DNA of 64,000 nucleotides. It comes from Hypomesus transpacificus. Its lineage: Eukaryota; Chordata; Actinopteri; Osmeriformes; Osmeridae. The position numbers were made by a program, and so were the translations under genes. Numbering within the stretch: the stretch's first letter is position 1; the number at the start of each line of letters is the position of its first letter. The DNA lies in contig NW_025813700.1 of assembly GCF_021917145.1 (NCBI RefSeq), positions 310,001 through 374,000 of the forward strand. Reading direction: 5' to 3'. A model generated the notes under the pieces. It did no database searches. It saw only the letters and a list, made by a program, of their open reading frames with translations, and was not told where the DNA came from. Positions 23,201 through 30,571 of this stretch are shown here, piece by piece.

Positions 23201-24237
23201 AACAACGTCTACATTTCCCCCATGAAGAACTCTCGCATGTCCCCTGGGGTCATGACCCCTCGCTCAAGGTCGGTGCACCCGCCATACACCCCCCCCCCCC
23301 CCCCCAACCTCTGGGGGGCATTCACCCCCCACGTAGGGGTTGAAAGACTTCCTGTTGTCCGTACCGTAAACCAATCAAAACAGAGTATACTCAGTTTCTT
23401 ATGAAAGTGACAAAAGGCCAGTAGTTTTAAATCAGTGAATTCACCTTGGGGATAAGTGTAAACTAATATGTCTATATTTTTCTGTTTTGGTTTCCCCCCA
23501 CAGGATGCTGGTGTCCATAGGGGAGTCATTTGGGGTAGGTACCTCTTCGATTTGTATCAGAATAAATAGGGTTCACTGTATTACGGGCCAGCCTTCTAAC
23601 AAAAAAAACTGTTGCCATGTCACTTCCCCTCCATAGACCACCAACAAGTTTCAGAAGATCAATCAGATGGTCAACAGCAGTGATTGGTCCTCCTTCAAGA
23701 GGACTCTGGATCTGGGCTCCGCCCCCAAGCCCCTGAAGAGGTTACGCTTCGATGTGGATGGCCAGGATGAGACTGATGGGAGGTGGGGCATCAATAGACA
23801 GAGAGAATGTATCCACGGACGATTGCTTTACTTCATTCCCCACCCTTGAACCCTTGATTTGTTACTTGGAGAAGTCCATACAGGCGAATCTTTTTTTAAT
23901 TTTTTATGATGATGATGATGCAGCCCCTTGCTAGGATGTTGTTGAATCCTTTTCATTACTCTCTTCACAGCAAAACCGGGGCAGATTCAACACTGATACA
24001 GAAGCTGGCTGAGATGAGTAAGTCAAACGTGGTCGCACGGTTTGTTTCTATGTAGCTACTCGACAGGCATGTATCACTGTTAATTCAGTCGAGTTCCCTT
24101 GGCCCCGAGCCGCCCTCGAACCACCGATGTCGTGAAGCTGATGGCTGTGCGCTGCCTTTTGTTTACGTCAAGGTTCCACTCGAAGCCGCATGCAGGAACA
24201 GAAGATGAAGGAGGACGCTGAGAAGGAGAAACCGTAG
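3561..24237 (+). CDS. rb1: Retinoblastoma protein RB1, 27 exons, complete
   Basis: Nuclear pocket protein that binds E2F and chromatin regulators and restrains S-phase entry. Exons: 3561-3667, 4368-4488, 4704-4807, 5208-5342, 6123-6158, 6373-6422, 6856-6966, 7390-7529, 7647-7724, 8579-8688, 8843-8920, 9638-9725, 10227-10343, 10692-10748, 10887-10918, 11060-11136, 11528-11748, 20662-20777, 21955-22100, 22204-22349, 22646-22750, 22880-22993, 23120-23268, 23504-23534, 23637-23782, 23971-24017, 24173-24237; sum 2727 bases, 908 aa (human 928). Many exons equal the human lengths (78, 110, 78, 88, 117, 57, 32, 77, 146, 146, 105, 114, 31). Pocket A and B are intact, including the LxCxE-groove residues in SMYGICK-like (MYAICKVKN) and VFYN. 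CDK sites ERTP, PPQTPVR, YLSPVR, NSPLR, YISP and MTPRSR remain. The cyclin/PP1 docking and NLS stretch is [10 protein letters not shown]. The donor of exon 8 (GAG|GTCCAC) is weak, and exon 6 has a poor acceptor with two AGs 3 bases apart. Confidence 0.96.
4906..5105 (+). repeat. tRNA-derived SINE, copy 2 (rb1 intron 3)
   Basis: Full-length family member: head GTCAGATGGCTGGGCAGTTAG, body TTGTGTCCTTGGGCAAGGCA, tail GTAAGTCGCTCTGGATAAGA. The terminal unit ATGACTAAATGTAA is duplicated. It ends about 100 bases before the exon 4 acceptor. Confidence 0.9.
5632..5846. mobile_element. hAT (Charlie-like) fold-back MITE, copy A, rb1 intron 4
   Basis: The 215-bp element is almost entirely palindromic: the left half (AGGGAC, CTGTCCTGCACGTTT, CAACACACCTGATTCAAATG) is repeated in reverse on the right. 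Ends are CAGAGGTCTTCAACCC and, reversed, CAGCGGTCTTCAACCC. This is the CAGNGG-type terminus of Charlie-like hAT elements. It is flanked by CTCTATAT (5624-5631) and CTCTAGAT (5847-5854), an 8-bp target duplication with one mismatch. No coding capacity, so non-autonomous. Confidence 0.8.
6485..6672. mobile_element. hAT fold-back MITE, copy B, rb1 intron 6
   Basis: Same family as the copy at 5632-5846, sharing GTGTTGGAGCAGGGAAACAT and the GCAGGACAG motif, but more diverged and about 30 bp shorter. Ends read GTGTTTCCTAACCCTGG and, reversed, GTGTTTCTCCACCCTGG. Exact borders and target duplication are not clear. Confidence 0.65.
7014..7186 (+). repeat. tRNA-derived SINE, copy 3 (rb1 intron 7)
   Basis: Head GTCAGATGGCTGAGCGGTTA with intact B box GGTTCGATTCCCG, then the standard body. 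The tail has lost about 20 bases (GTACTGTAAGACTCGGCTGC). Confidence 0.88.
7271..7381 (+). repeat. Poly-G (16) followed by (CT)n microsatellite
   Basis: Sixteen G at 7271-7286, then an imperfect (CT)n run at about 7329-7381 that forms the pyrimidine tract of the rb1 exon 8 acceptor (AG at 7388-7389). Confidence 0.9.
9102..9232 (+). repeat. Tandem duplication, two units of about 65 bp (rb1 intron 11)
   Basis: Units 9102-9165 and 9166-9232 share CGGTTCACATGACTCCTAAA, ATACCGCCACAGCGAG and CTGCTTTGATG. They differ at a few bases and by small indels near TAAACTA, so the duplication is recent but not perfect. Confidence 0.88.
9539..9560 (+). repeat. Poly-C tract, 22 bases
   Basis: Pure C run in rb1 intron 11, about 77 bases before the exon 12 acceptor. 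Confidence 0.9.
9755..9842 (+). repeat. Degraded SINE remnant (rb1 intron 12)
   Basis: Fragments of the tRNA-derived SINE: GGTTCAAATTCCCCCT (B-box like) and AAAGCGTCCGCTAAATG (tail). The body is largely deleted. Confidence 0.5.
10388..10577 (+). repeat. tRNA-derived SINE, copy 4 (rb1 intron 13)
   Basis: Head AAATGGCTGAGTGGTTAGAG, B box GGTTCAATTCCCG, body TTGTGTCCTTGGGCAAGGCA, tail AGTCGCTCTGGATAAGAGCA followed by CTAAATGACTAAATG. Near full length. Confidence 0.9.
11454..11525 (+). repeat. Poly-C tract (46 uninterrupted C) forming the rb1 exon 17 acceptor tract
   Basis: C runs at 11454-11469 and 11480-11525. The latter abuts the AG at 11526-11527 of the rb1 exon 17 acceptor, so the whole pyrimidine tract is cytosine. 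Confidence 0.9.
12139..13180. mobile_element. TIR-bounded DNA element, about 1.04 kb, no coding capacity seen
   Basis: Bounded by GAGGCCTGTTCCATGAA (12139-12155) and its near-perfect inverse TTTATGGAACAGGCCTC (13164-13180; 16 of 17 match). The interior is AT-rich with many stops. The first 150 and last 200 bases are related in motif (tttagtcccaaacctga, taagcctgacaattagca) but the middle is unique. No transposase reading frame and no convincing target duplication, so the superfamily is left open. It ends 17 bases beyond the stop of the antisense GPCR gene at 13198. Confidence 0.6.
13198..14233 (-). pseudogene. Second antisense class A GPCR in rb1 intron 17 (P2Y/lysophospholipid type), frame broken
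   Basis: Single-exon rhodopsin-like receptor on the minus strand. One frame (14233 down to 13991) gives an N-terminus with N-glycosylation sites (NQT, NCT) and TM1 ([13 protein letters not shown]). It then runs to a stop in the first intracellular loop. The remainder is in another frame, open from about 14050 to the TGA at 13198: TM2 ([20 protein letters not shown]), TM3 with a conserved Cys and [10 protein letters not shown] (DRY), TM6 with CFAPYH and TM7 with [11 protein letters not shown]. The switch lies at about 14025-14050, so one indel separates the halves. The tail after TM7 is only about 20 residues. It resembles the P2RY10/GPR174/LPAR group; the orthologue is unresolved. It may be a true lesion or a sequence error; intact conserved motifs downstream of the break argue for recent loss or error. 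Confidence 0.75.
14265..14295 (+). repeat. Poly-G tract, 31 bases, preceded by two TTAGGG units
   Basis: GGGGTTAGGGTTAGGG runs into 31 G at 14265-14295, then TTGGGGGGGG. It lies just upstream (in gene sense) of the minus-strand GPCR start. Confidence 0.9.
15571..15684 (-). repeat. tRNA-derived SINE tail, reverse orientation, with 23-C tract
   Basis: Reverse complement of the SINE tail and part of the body (TTTACATTTAGTCATTCAGC, CGCTCTTATCCAGAGTGACT). The central C-rich stretch is expanded to 23 C (15642-15664). The head is missing. The flanking intron region 14296-17308 otherwise shows only short (CA)n/(TG)n repeats (14530-14549, 15731-15750) and unique sequence. Confidence 0.8.
17309..18388 (-). 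CDS. lpar6: Lysophosphatidic acid receptor 6, antisense single-exon gene inside rb1 intron 17
   Basis: Class A G-protein-coupled receptor for lysophosphatidic acid at the plasma membrane. The uninterrupted 359-codon frame on the minus strand starts at the ATG at 18388 (MSNSTDG). The frame stays open upstream to 18496, but the 36 extra residues are unlike the family, so the internal start is preferred. Visible landmarks: N-terminal NST and NAS glycosylation sites; TM2 [40 protein letters not shown] with the VDRF version of DRY; TM6 [14 protein letters not shown]7 [11 protein letters not shown]. These segments track human LPAR6 closely. Human LPAR6 also sits antisense in intron 17 of RB1, so the nested position supports orthology. 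A second, broken receptor gene lies 3.1 kb further in the same intron and strand. Confidence 0.94.
   Translation of the reverse strand: MSNSTDGLQALGLSLANASCPKNDGFKHTLYTSVFSLVFIVGLLFNMAAVYIFACTLKLRNETTTYMMNLVVSDLLFVLTLPFRIFYFINQDWPFGAVLCKVSVSLFYTNMYGSILFLTCINVDRFLAIVHPFRSQTLRTKRNAKLACCAVWALVLSGSLPAGFMLETTSPRHANSSSIYCFENFSNKQWKAALSKVVVFIVTAGFLIPLLLNIFCSLRVLRTLTQPQTISRGGQLNKAKILRMIVVHLLIFCFCFVPYNVNLVFYALVRAKILQGCVLESVVRTIYPVALCIAVTNCCFDPVVYYFTSETIQNSIKRKSMAFRENKLFEALQSDSTQGSVHSSVRTPRAKVFRNESTV
18389..20534. other. rb1 intron 17, right part: nothing recognised
   Basis: Between the lpar6 start and the CT-rich tract I find no exon, RNA gene or clear repeat. The lpar6 promoter and any 5' UTR exon must lie here. 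Short low-complexity runs occur at 19231-19266. Confidence 0.5.
20536..20660 (+). repeat. (CT)n / (CTCTCC)n pyrimidine tract before rb1 exon 18
   Basis: About 125 bases of almost pure C/T ending in a C run directly at the exon 18 acceptor (AG 20660-20661). It acts as an oversized polypyrimidine tract. Confidence 0.9.
22374..22564 (+). repeat. CT-rich microsatellite with internal duplication (rb1 intron 20)
   Basis: Two (CT)n blocks, each followed by AACTCTCTGTCATACGCACA-like and CCCTGACTGACTTAGCCACA-like sequence and then (ACTC)n. This is an imperfect tandem copy of about 95 bp. Confidence 0.75.
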
Positions 24238-24769
24238 ATTCTACTGAAAGACTCTGCCCAACACTGTGCTGTGTTCAGCAAACAGATCCAGCAAACAGCC
24301 TGACATCCCATCCTTCCTTGCCTACTTTTTATTTTATAATTTTTTATTATTTTTTGTACATTTGCTTTTTGGAGTAGTTATAGATGTGCTGTTTTTTATA
24401 TATAAACACTACTCCTTGAGAAGTGGTTTGTTAATACAGAGAAGCTGTTCTCTTTATTGTTTGGTGTTTAACAGAAACCTCTTTAATTTTGTTCTCATTG
24501 TAATTGGAGACTTTTAGTACTACCATATTTTAAGAGTGACATTAGTTTTGAGGGGTGTTTTATACAAAAATCATTGTTTTGGACTTTCGATATCAAGTAG
24601 TCGACATAATGCAGCATGAGGACAAGTCGTCAGTAAGGACGACCCCGTTTTGAAACAGTAAACCCGCTCATTATATTATTTTGTATTTTGTTACAGAGGA
24701 TCAATGCACCTTTAAGGACATTCAACACTGAATTACGTGACTTTACAACCTGTAACACACTCCACAATA

Positions 24770-24775
24770 ATTAAA
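24770..24775 (+). terminator. Candidate rb1 poly(A) signal (ATTAAA)
   Basis: ATTAAA 533 bases after the rb1 stop (TAG 24235-24237), in an AT-rich 3' UTR. No canonical AATAAA is found before the zdhhc15 gene. The stretch 24776-25260 has no other feature I can support. Confidence 0.4.
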
Positions 24776-25325
24776 GGGGAAAATATACTCCACAGTAACA
24801 TAAGTTACTGTACCTTTTTTCAACTGAACAGTACATTATCTTGTATTTAAATCATCCCTTCTCCATCTTGACTCTTGAATAGTAACAGAACAGTGAAATG
24901 TAAAAATATGACCTATAGTATATTTTCCCAAAGGGACATGGTAGCACTTTATATTACTATATATGAATGATCCTTTTATTATGTAGTGTAAAAGGTACTT
25001 GTTGAAATAGTTTGGAATTAACCATTCAAATAACGTGTAATTGGTAGCTATCTATGACCTTAACTGCAGTGGTACCTACTTGGAAAAAGTGAAAGTATCA
25101 TTTCGATAAGTGCGTTTCACAGCCACGAGGGGACGCTGGATTCTCGTTTTTTTTGGACAGTCCAGTGCTCTGTCTAAAGTATGAGACTACCTGTACTTTT
25201 AAAGCTGTCTTTGTAGTTGACATTAACCTATTCGTCAAAGTCAAATTACGCGGGTCTAATGTCATGGAGCGGCGAGTTTATATAATGAACTGGAGAACGC
25301 GGTGACTCAAGTGGCGGGGCTGACA

Positions 25326-28300
25326 ATGATTCCATCAGGGACGTTCAGGAGGTGTTTTCGTATCGTCGTCTGGATTCCAGTCCTCGTTGTTACTTCGGTT
25401 GTGATATGGTCGTATTATGCCTACGTTGTTCAACTTTGTATTTGTAAGTAGCGTATAGTAGTCAACGAGGGCGATTAAACGATTTGCGTTCATTGAGAGC
25501 CTATAATCCATCAATTAACTTGTTTTTAGTTTTTTACAGTTGTCTTCAGTTTTGTAACATACATCTGTGTTTTAATTAATTTGTTTTAATTGTTTGCCTT
25601 GTGTTGATGTTTTAAAATAATGCCAAACTTATTTGTACATCTTTCTTGGTTACTTGAAGTCACTCTCAACAATACCTCTGAAAAAGGTAACGGACCATTG
25701 ATATCAATCAATGCCACACTCAATCACAACTTTGTTTCATCAGAAATGTTTTCAGTTATGAACTGTATTTGTGTTTTATTTGTCGGTTTGTGTCTTTGTC
25801 GTTGTTGAGCATATCTCGCAAAACGAATAGCACAATAACCTAAAACATCTTGAAAGTCTTGAATGATCTGAATCCTCAAACCTTTTTGCAGTGGTTTACG
25901 TTCTGATGTTCCATGTCTGTTTTGGGATGTTCCTGTGGGCCTACTGGAAGACCATGTTTACCCCGCCATCCCCACCTTCTAAAAAAGTAATAGTGACAGA
26001 ATCGCCATGTTTACATGTTTTACAAAGCTGGTAACTTGGACATAAACATGTCAACTTTGATTGCACATCTTTAAAAAAAAAAAAAAAAAAAAACATATCC
26101 TTTCATGACAAATCTGTCTTTTCCGGTCTGTATGCTTCCAGTTTCATCTCTCCTACTCAGACAGACAGAGGTATGACATAGAGGACAGGCCGGAAGGCCA
26201 ACAGCAAATACTTATGGACATCTCACGGAACCTTCCAGTCTTCTGCCGTTCAGCATCTGGAGGTACACACACTCTAGAACCAAGTGCTGTGAATGGGTTG
26301 ATCTCGCGCCAATCTCGTTCCATACCTCAAAAGGGTCACAGGTACCTAGCTGTCACCCGTGTGTGTGGTGAGCGTTAACTACCAATACATCTCATGCTAA
26401 TCCCCTCACAAGTAACTCAAGATGGCGTCTGTATTCATGCCCTGACACCTCTCCTGCTTAAGGCCTGGTGAGCTGTTCTTTCCACAGCCTCCAAGTGCTC
26501 CAAACCTTGTTGGGTCTAAAGAGTATCCTCACAGGATGCAGTTGGCATGTCTCCCTCTTGGTCCTGCTCTAAAGGGCTCTATTACCTAAAGATGGAACAT
26601 CATGACATCGGTGGGCAACATGGCTGCCGCCTGAGATGCTCATAAAATCCACATTTACAAAGTGCAATTTGGTGCGAGTGCGGACGAACGTGGTGCCGAC
26701 AGCTGTGAACAGACTCTCCCAGTGTTTGCTTAGGGATTAGGCTTGCACTTTTATCATTCAGGAGGGGGGGATGTGTGAATATAGGATGTGGGATCGAATA
26801 GCCCTTGCTGGCCACTGACCGCTCGCTGTGTCCCCAGCTATCAGGTTCTGCCATCACTGCCAGGTGATTAAGCCAGACCGATGCCACCACTGTTCAGCCT
26901 GTGAAATGTAAGTCGGTTGTTCCCCAGTTTGTTGCCACTCTCTTTTTCAGATGGCCCTCCGCTTACATAGGGAGCAGGTAAGGGGATATTTGTGTGTGTA
27001 CGTGTTATTGTGCCTCTGTACCGAGTGCTAATTAGAAGGTGCTACAGAAGTGGCCTCGCCCACAACATTTATCCGTGTCTTGTCATCGAGAGATTCTGGA
27101 TAGGGCGCCAGCACTGAAACAGGACGCTGATGATTTGCTTCTTTCTACTATCATGCCATCTCTTATCACTCTACATTGCATGATGGGGTTTTGAAATATA
27201 ATCTCCATAATCACGAGCCTGACTGCACATGCTGTGGTTGATTTTTCACTTTCTCTGTACAGGTGCGTCCTGAAAATGGATCATCACTGTCCATGGTAAC
27301 GAGAATTATCTGACAAGAGAGCGTGTCATTGAACAAACATGACATAATTACCACGAGAAAACCTGTTGATCACCTGGCAACTTGGTTATTTCTGTCGCGG
27401 TTGTTGTTCACAGGTTAAACAACTGCGTGGGTTTTTCGAACTACAAGTTCTTCCTGCTGTTCCTCGTTTATTCCTTGCTCTACTGCTTCTTTGTCGCCGT
27501 GACAACAGCTCCGTATTCCATCAAGTACTGGGTGGTGAGTGCTGAGGGGTAATGGTGCGTCTCAAGGTCGAACCCAAAGTCAACCACCAAGTTTTTTGTT
27601 GTGCTCATGCACTCCTGTCCATTCTCTTCTACAGGGGGAGCTCCCTTACAGACCCGCTAAATTGCACGTTCTTTTCCTCATGCTGGTGTCCCTCATGTTC
27701 TTCGTGACCCTGTCGTTTCTTCTTGGGTTCCACTGCTGGCTGGTGGCAAGGAACAGGTCGACCCTGGGTCAGTACCACGCTGTGTCAGGGCTTTCCAGTT
27801 ATGGACACCACGGAACGCATTGAACACTAACGCCCCCCTTCTCTCTCTCTCTTTCTCAAGAGTCCCTCTTGGCTCCCTTTTTCCCTCATGGTCCAGACAG
27901 GAGTTACTTCAATGTAGGAGCACGTGAGAATTTTCTCGAGGTGTTTGGGGATGATAAAAGACTTTGGCTTCTACCTGTGTTTTCCAGGTAGGCTTGAAAG
28001 TGTTATTAGGAATCCCATCGCGACCATTTTTGTCTGTCAAGGGAATGCATTGCTACAGACTTTGGTGTTTGTTCTGATTTTTTTTTGTCTGCCCTTTTAT
28101 TCCCAGCAAGGGTGATGGGCAAAACTTCCCCATGAGAAGCAAGAGTGAGGCTCAGAACTCCTTATTAGCTAATGAGGGTTGGAAGGAGGCAGGATCTGAT
28201 GTGGAGTGCGGGGGTAAGTCGAGCCTAGCTGGTCAGGGGAAGCTAAGGCGCTACTGAGGTCATTAGAAACGAGAAGAAGGAAGAAAAAAAAAGTCTGTTC

Positions 28301-30045
28301 ACAGTTACTGCAATCCAGTTAACCAATCCAGAACAACCATTGTAGATGGACATCTTGGAGCAAAGCCGAACCATTTCTTGCAGGGAAGTGCTCTGTGGTG
28401 CCTGACCCCTTGAGGATCACATAGCTTGCTGGTGATCGTATGCCTGTGATTGGCTACATAGGCCTATACAGTACTGTAGCCTACACAATACCCCTATGGA
28501 GTAAGTGTGAAGGAAATTGACTTCTGTACAGTGGGAAATTGTTTTTTTAAATTTTCTTTCTCCTAATAAAAAGCAACGGGGGTATATTTAAGAGCTGTAT
28601 AATAAGCCGACACATTTTTGTGGAGCTTGGGTTGAATCCGATCCCTTGTTTTGGGGAATCACCATGTCTGTTGTTTATGTCTAATTCATCAATTTAAGTG
28701 CATGACTTCCTGGTGTCGGGTAACTACAGCACGCACTCTCTCTCTCACAAGGTATTGCATAGATAGCTGCACATGGTCGGACTTACACATCTATTTATTG
28801 GTCAAGTGCCACATCACAAGTGGTTGTTTTTATGTACAAATTAACAGTTTTGCTGACAAGATTCCTGTGCTATAAAACGGTCCAACTCTAGCTCTTTGAG
28901 TTCTTGTAAAGTTAGTGTGACTACACAGGGACTAGCTGCTGTGAAGTGATTTCCTCATGCAATGGCTGCCTGTGCTATTGACGACGAGTCTATTTTTGTC
29001 CATTAATGAATCCAAATTAGATTTTTTTGTTTGTTTGTTCTCCTTTTCAAAGGTCAGTTATACTGCCACCCAGTGGACCAAAGGGGTCCCAGTTTTCCTT
29101 TTAATGATTTACATTTAGTCATTTAGCAGACGCTCTTATCCAGAGCGACTCACAGTAAGTACAGGGACATTCCCCCCGAGGCAAGTAGGGTGAAGTGTCT
29201 TGCCCAAGGACACAACGTCATTTGACACGGCGGGGAATCGATCCGGCAACCTTCTGATTACTAGCCCGACTCCCTCACCTCCCTCATCTGATGGATACAA
29301 ATTTAAACAATAGGCATTTTTGACCACATTTGAGCAGAGCAGGGGAGGACATGTTGTCTGCTGTTTGCAATGCTTAGACTGCATCTAATAGACTGCTGCA
29401 TAGGTCTACAGAGAAGTCTGCCAGACGTCAACAGGAACGGAGCCACTGTGATGTTCCCAGAGCTTCACATGGTTCAGAATCAGAAGATTCACATGGTTCA
29501 GAATCAGAAGATTCACATGGTTCAACCAGGTGAGTACCTGTACATGCTTTTACATTCACTTTTAGAAATATGAACCTATAAGATGGAATGCGCCAGTGTT
29601 TCATTACTTCACATATATTTTACTGTTGATTGTTCTATATTTTACTGTTGATTGTTCTTCTACAGGTACAGTCTTGCACTTTTTGGGGTTCATGTTGTTT
29701 AAATATGTTACCTGTATAACAGCATGCTTTTATGGGTCTTCCCTTTGGCACTTGTTTAGTTTTTTCACAATGTATGCTTCATGTTTTGGCTGCTTTGCAA
29801 TGTTTGGGACTACCTCGTTGTTATGATCAGTGACCTATTCTCTTTTGCAAAGCTCTCTTGAAAGTCGCTTTGGACAAAAGCATCTGCTTAATGCGTAAAT
29901 GTAAATATGCAGCGTGAAATAACCAAGACCTGTTATCCTCTTCGACCGGCTCATGTTATTGTCCTGTCTAGATCTGGCATCCTCACTGACTAACAAGTCG
30001 AGTCCACCTCACACACCTTGCACCTCAAGAAAACAAGCACCGTAA
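25326..30045 (+). CDS. zdhhc15: DHHC palmitoyltransferase, ZDHHC15 type
   Basis: Protein S-acyltransferase of the Golgi/endomembrane system. Exons: 25326-25443, 25660-25686, 25892-25986, 26142-26262, 26838-26907, 27263-27295, 27414-27534, 27635-27767, 27861-27987, 28107-28213 and a candidate last exon 29972-30045 (TAA 30043-30045). Phases join without a gap; the total is 341 aa (human ZDHHC15 is 337). TM1 is VLVVTSVVIWSYYAYVV and TM2 is VLMFHVCFGMFLWAYW. The cysteine-rich domain reads FCHHCQVIKPDRCHHCSACE then [20 protein letters not shown], with the catalytic DHHC intact, and two more TM helices follow. FHLSYSDRQRY and ERP-like EDRPE favour ZDHHC15 over the close paralogue ZDHHC20, as does the adjacent uprt (human UPRT-ZDHHC15 neighbours). 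The short last exon is chosen by phase, stop and acceptor only, so it is tentative. Confidence 0.88.
29109..29279 (-). repeat. tRNA-derived SINE, copy 5, reverse orientation (zdhhc15 last intron)
   Basis: Reverse complement of tail (TTTACATTTAGTCATTTAGC, CTTATCCAGAGCGACTCACA), body (GTCTTGCCCAAGGACACAAC) and B box (GGGGAATCGATCCGGC). The extreme head is lost. Confidence 0.87.
29464..29526 (+). repeat. 24-bp tandem repeat, 2.6 copies
   Basis: Unit TTCACATGGTTCAGAATCAG plus AAGA, perfectly repeated, then a partial third unit. It lies in the last zdhhc15 intron. Confidence 0.92.
29852..29909 (+). repeat. SINE tail fragment
   Basis: Only the conserved 3' tail is left: GAAAGTCGCTTTGGACAAAA then GCATCTGCTTAATGCGTAAA. 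Confidence 0.7.
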
Positions 30046-30238
30046 TTCTACCGTACCTGAAAGGTTCATGGTTTCAACTTTCAAGTCACAAGTGGTCCAT
30101 CCTCAATTGTGAAAGATGATGTTTAACTTAAAAATATATATATATATATTGTAAAGGCCTCAGCCAAATGTGTTCCCAAAAGTGTTTTTTTTTGTTTGCA
30201 CCATTAAAAACGACACAATATTGAAAAAAACAATACTA

Positions 30239-30244
30239 TTTATT
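30239..30244 (-). terminator. Candidate poly(A) signal of uprt
   Basis: TTTATT on the plus strand, i.e. AATAAA on the minus strand, 328 bases beyond the uprt stop. Confidence 0.45.
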
Positions 30245-30299
30245 TCAATTGTTTTAGGTTTTCTGTTGGCAATTAACATAGAATTATCTACCGAACCTC

Positions 30300-30305
30300 A
30301 ATAAA
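30300..30305 (+). terminator. Candidate poly(A) signal of zdhhc15
   Basis: AATAAA on the plus strand, 255 bases after the proposed TAA at 30045. It lies 61 bases past the candidate minus-strand signal of the convergent uprt gene. Confidence 0.45.
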
Positions 30306-30571
30306 TAAACTGGCAAGCAGTACATGCAAGCTCCCTACTCTTCTACAAGACCTGCATGGAATGTGCTTCTTAGTTCTCCCAGGGAAATCTTTCCTTTGTA
30401 TCAAAACTGGAGGATAACAGGTTAAGGCGGCATAAACGGCAAAGCTGGGAGTTTTCTTCAAGGTTAACCACTCACTTTGAATTAAACGGACATGCATACA
30501 ATCAGTAGACATTTGACGGTTGGTTCTCGTACGCATGTGCCCCCAAACGGCCTCACGGGAGAGCTCATTTC

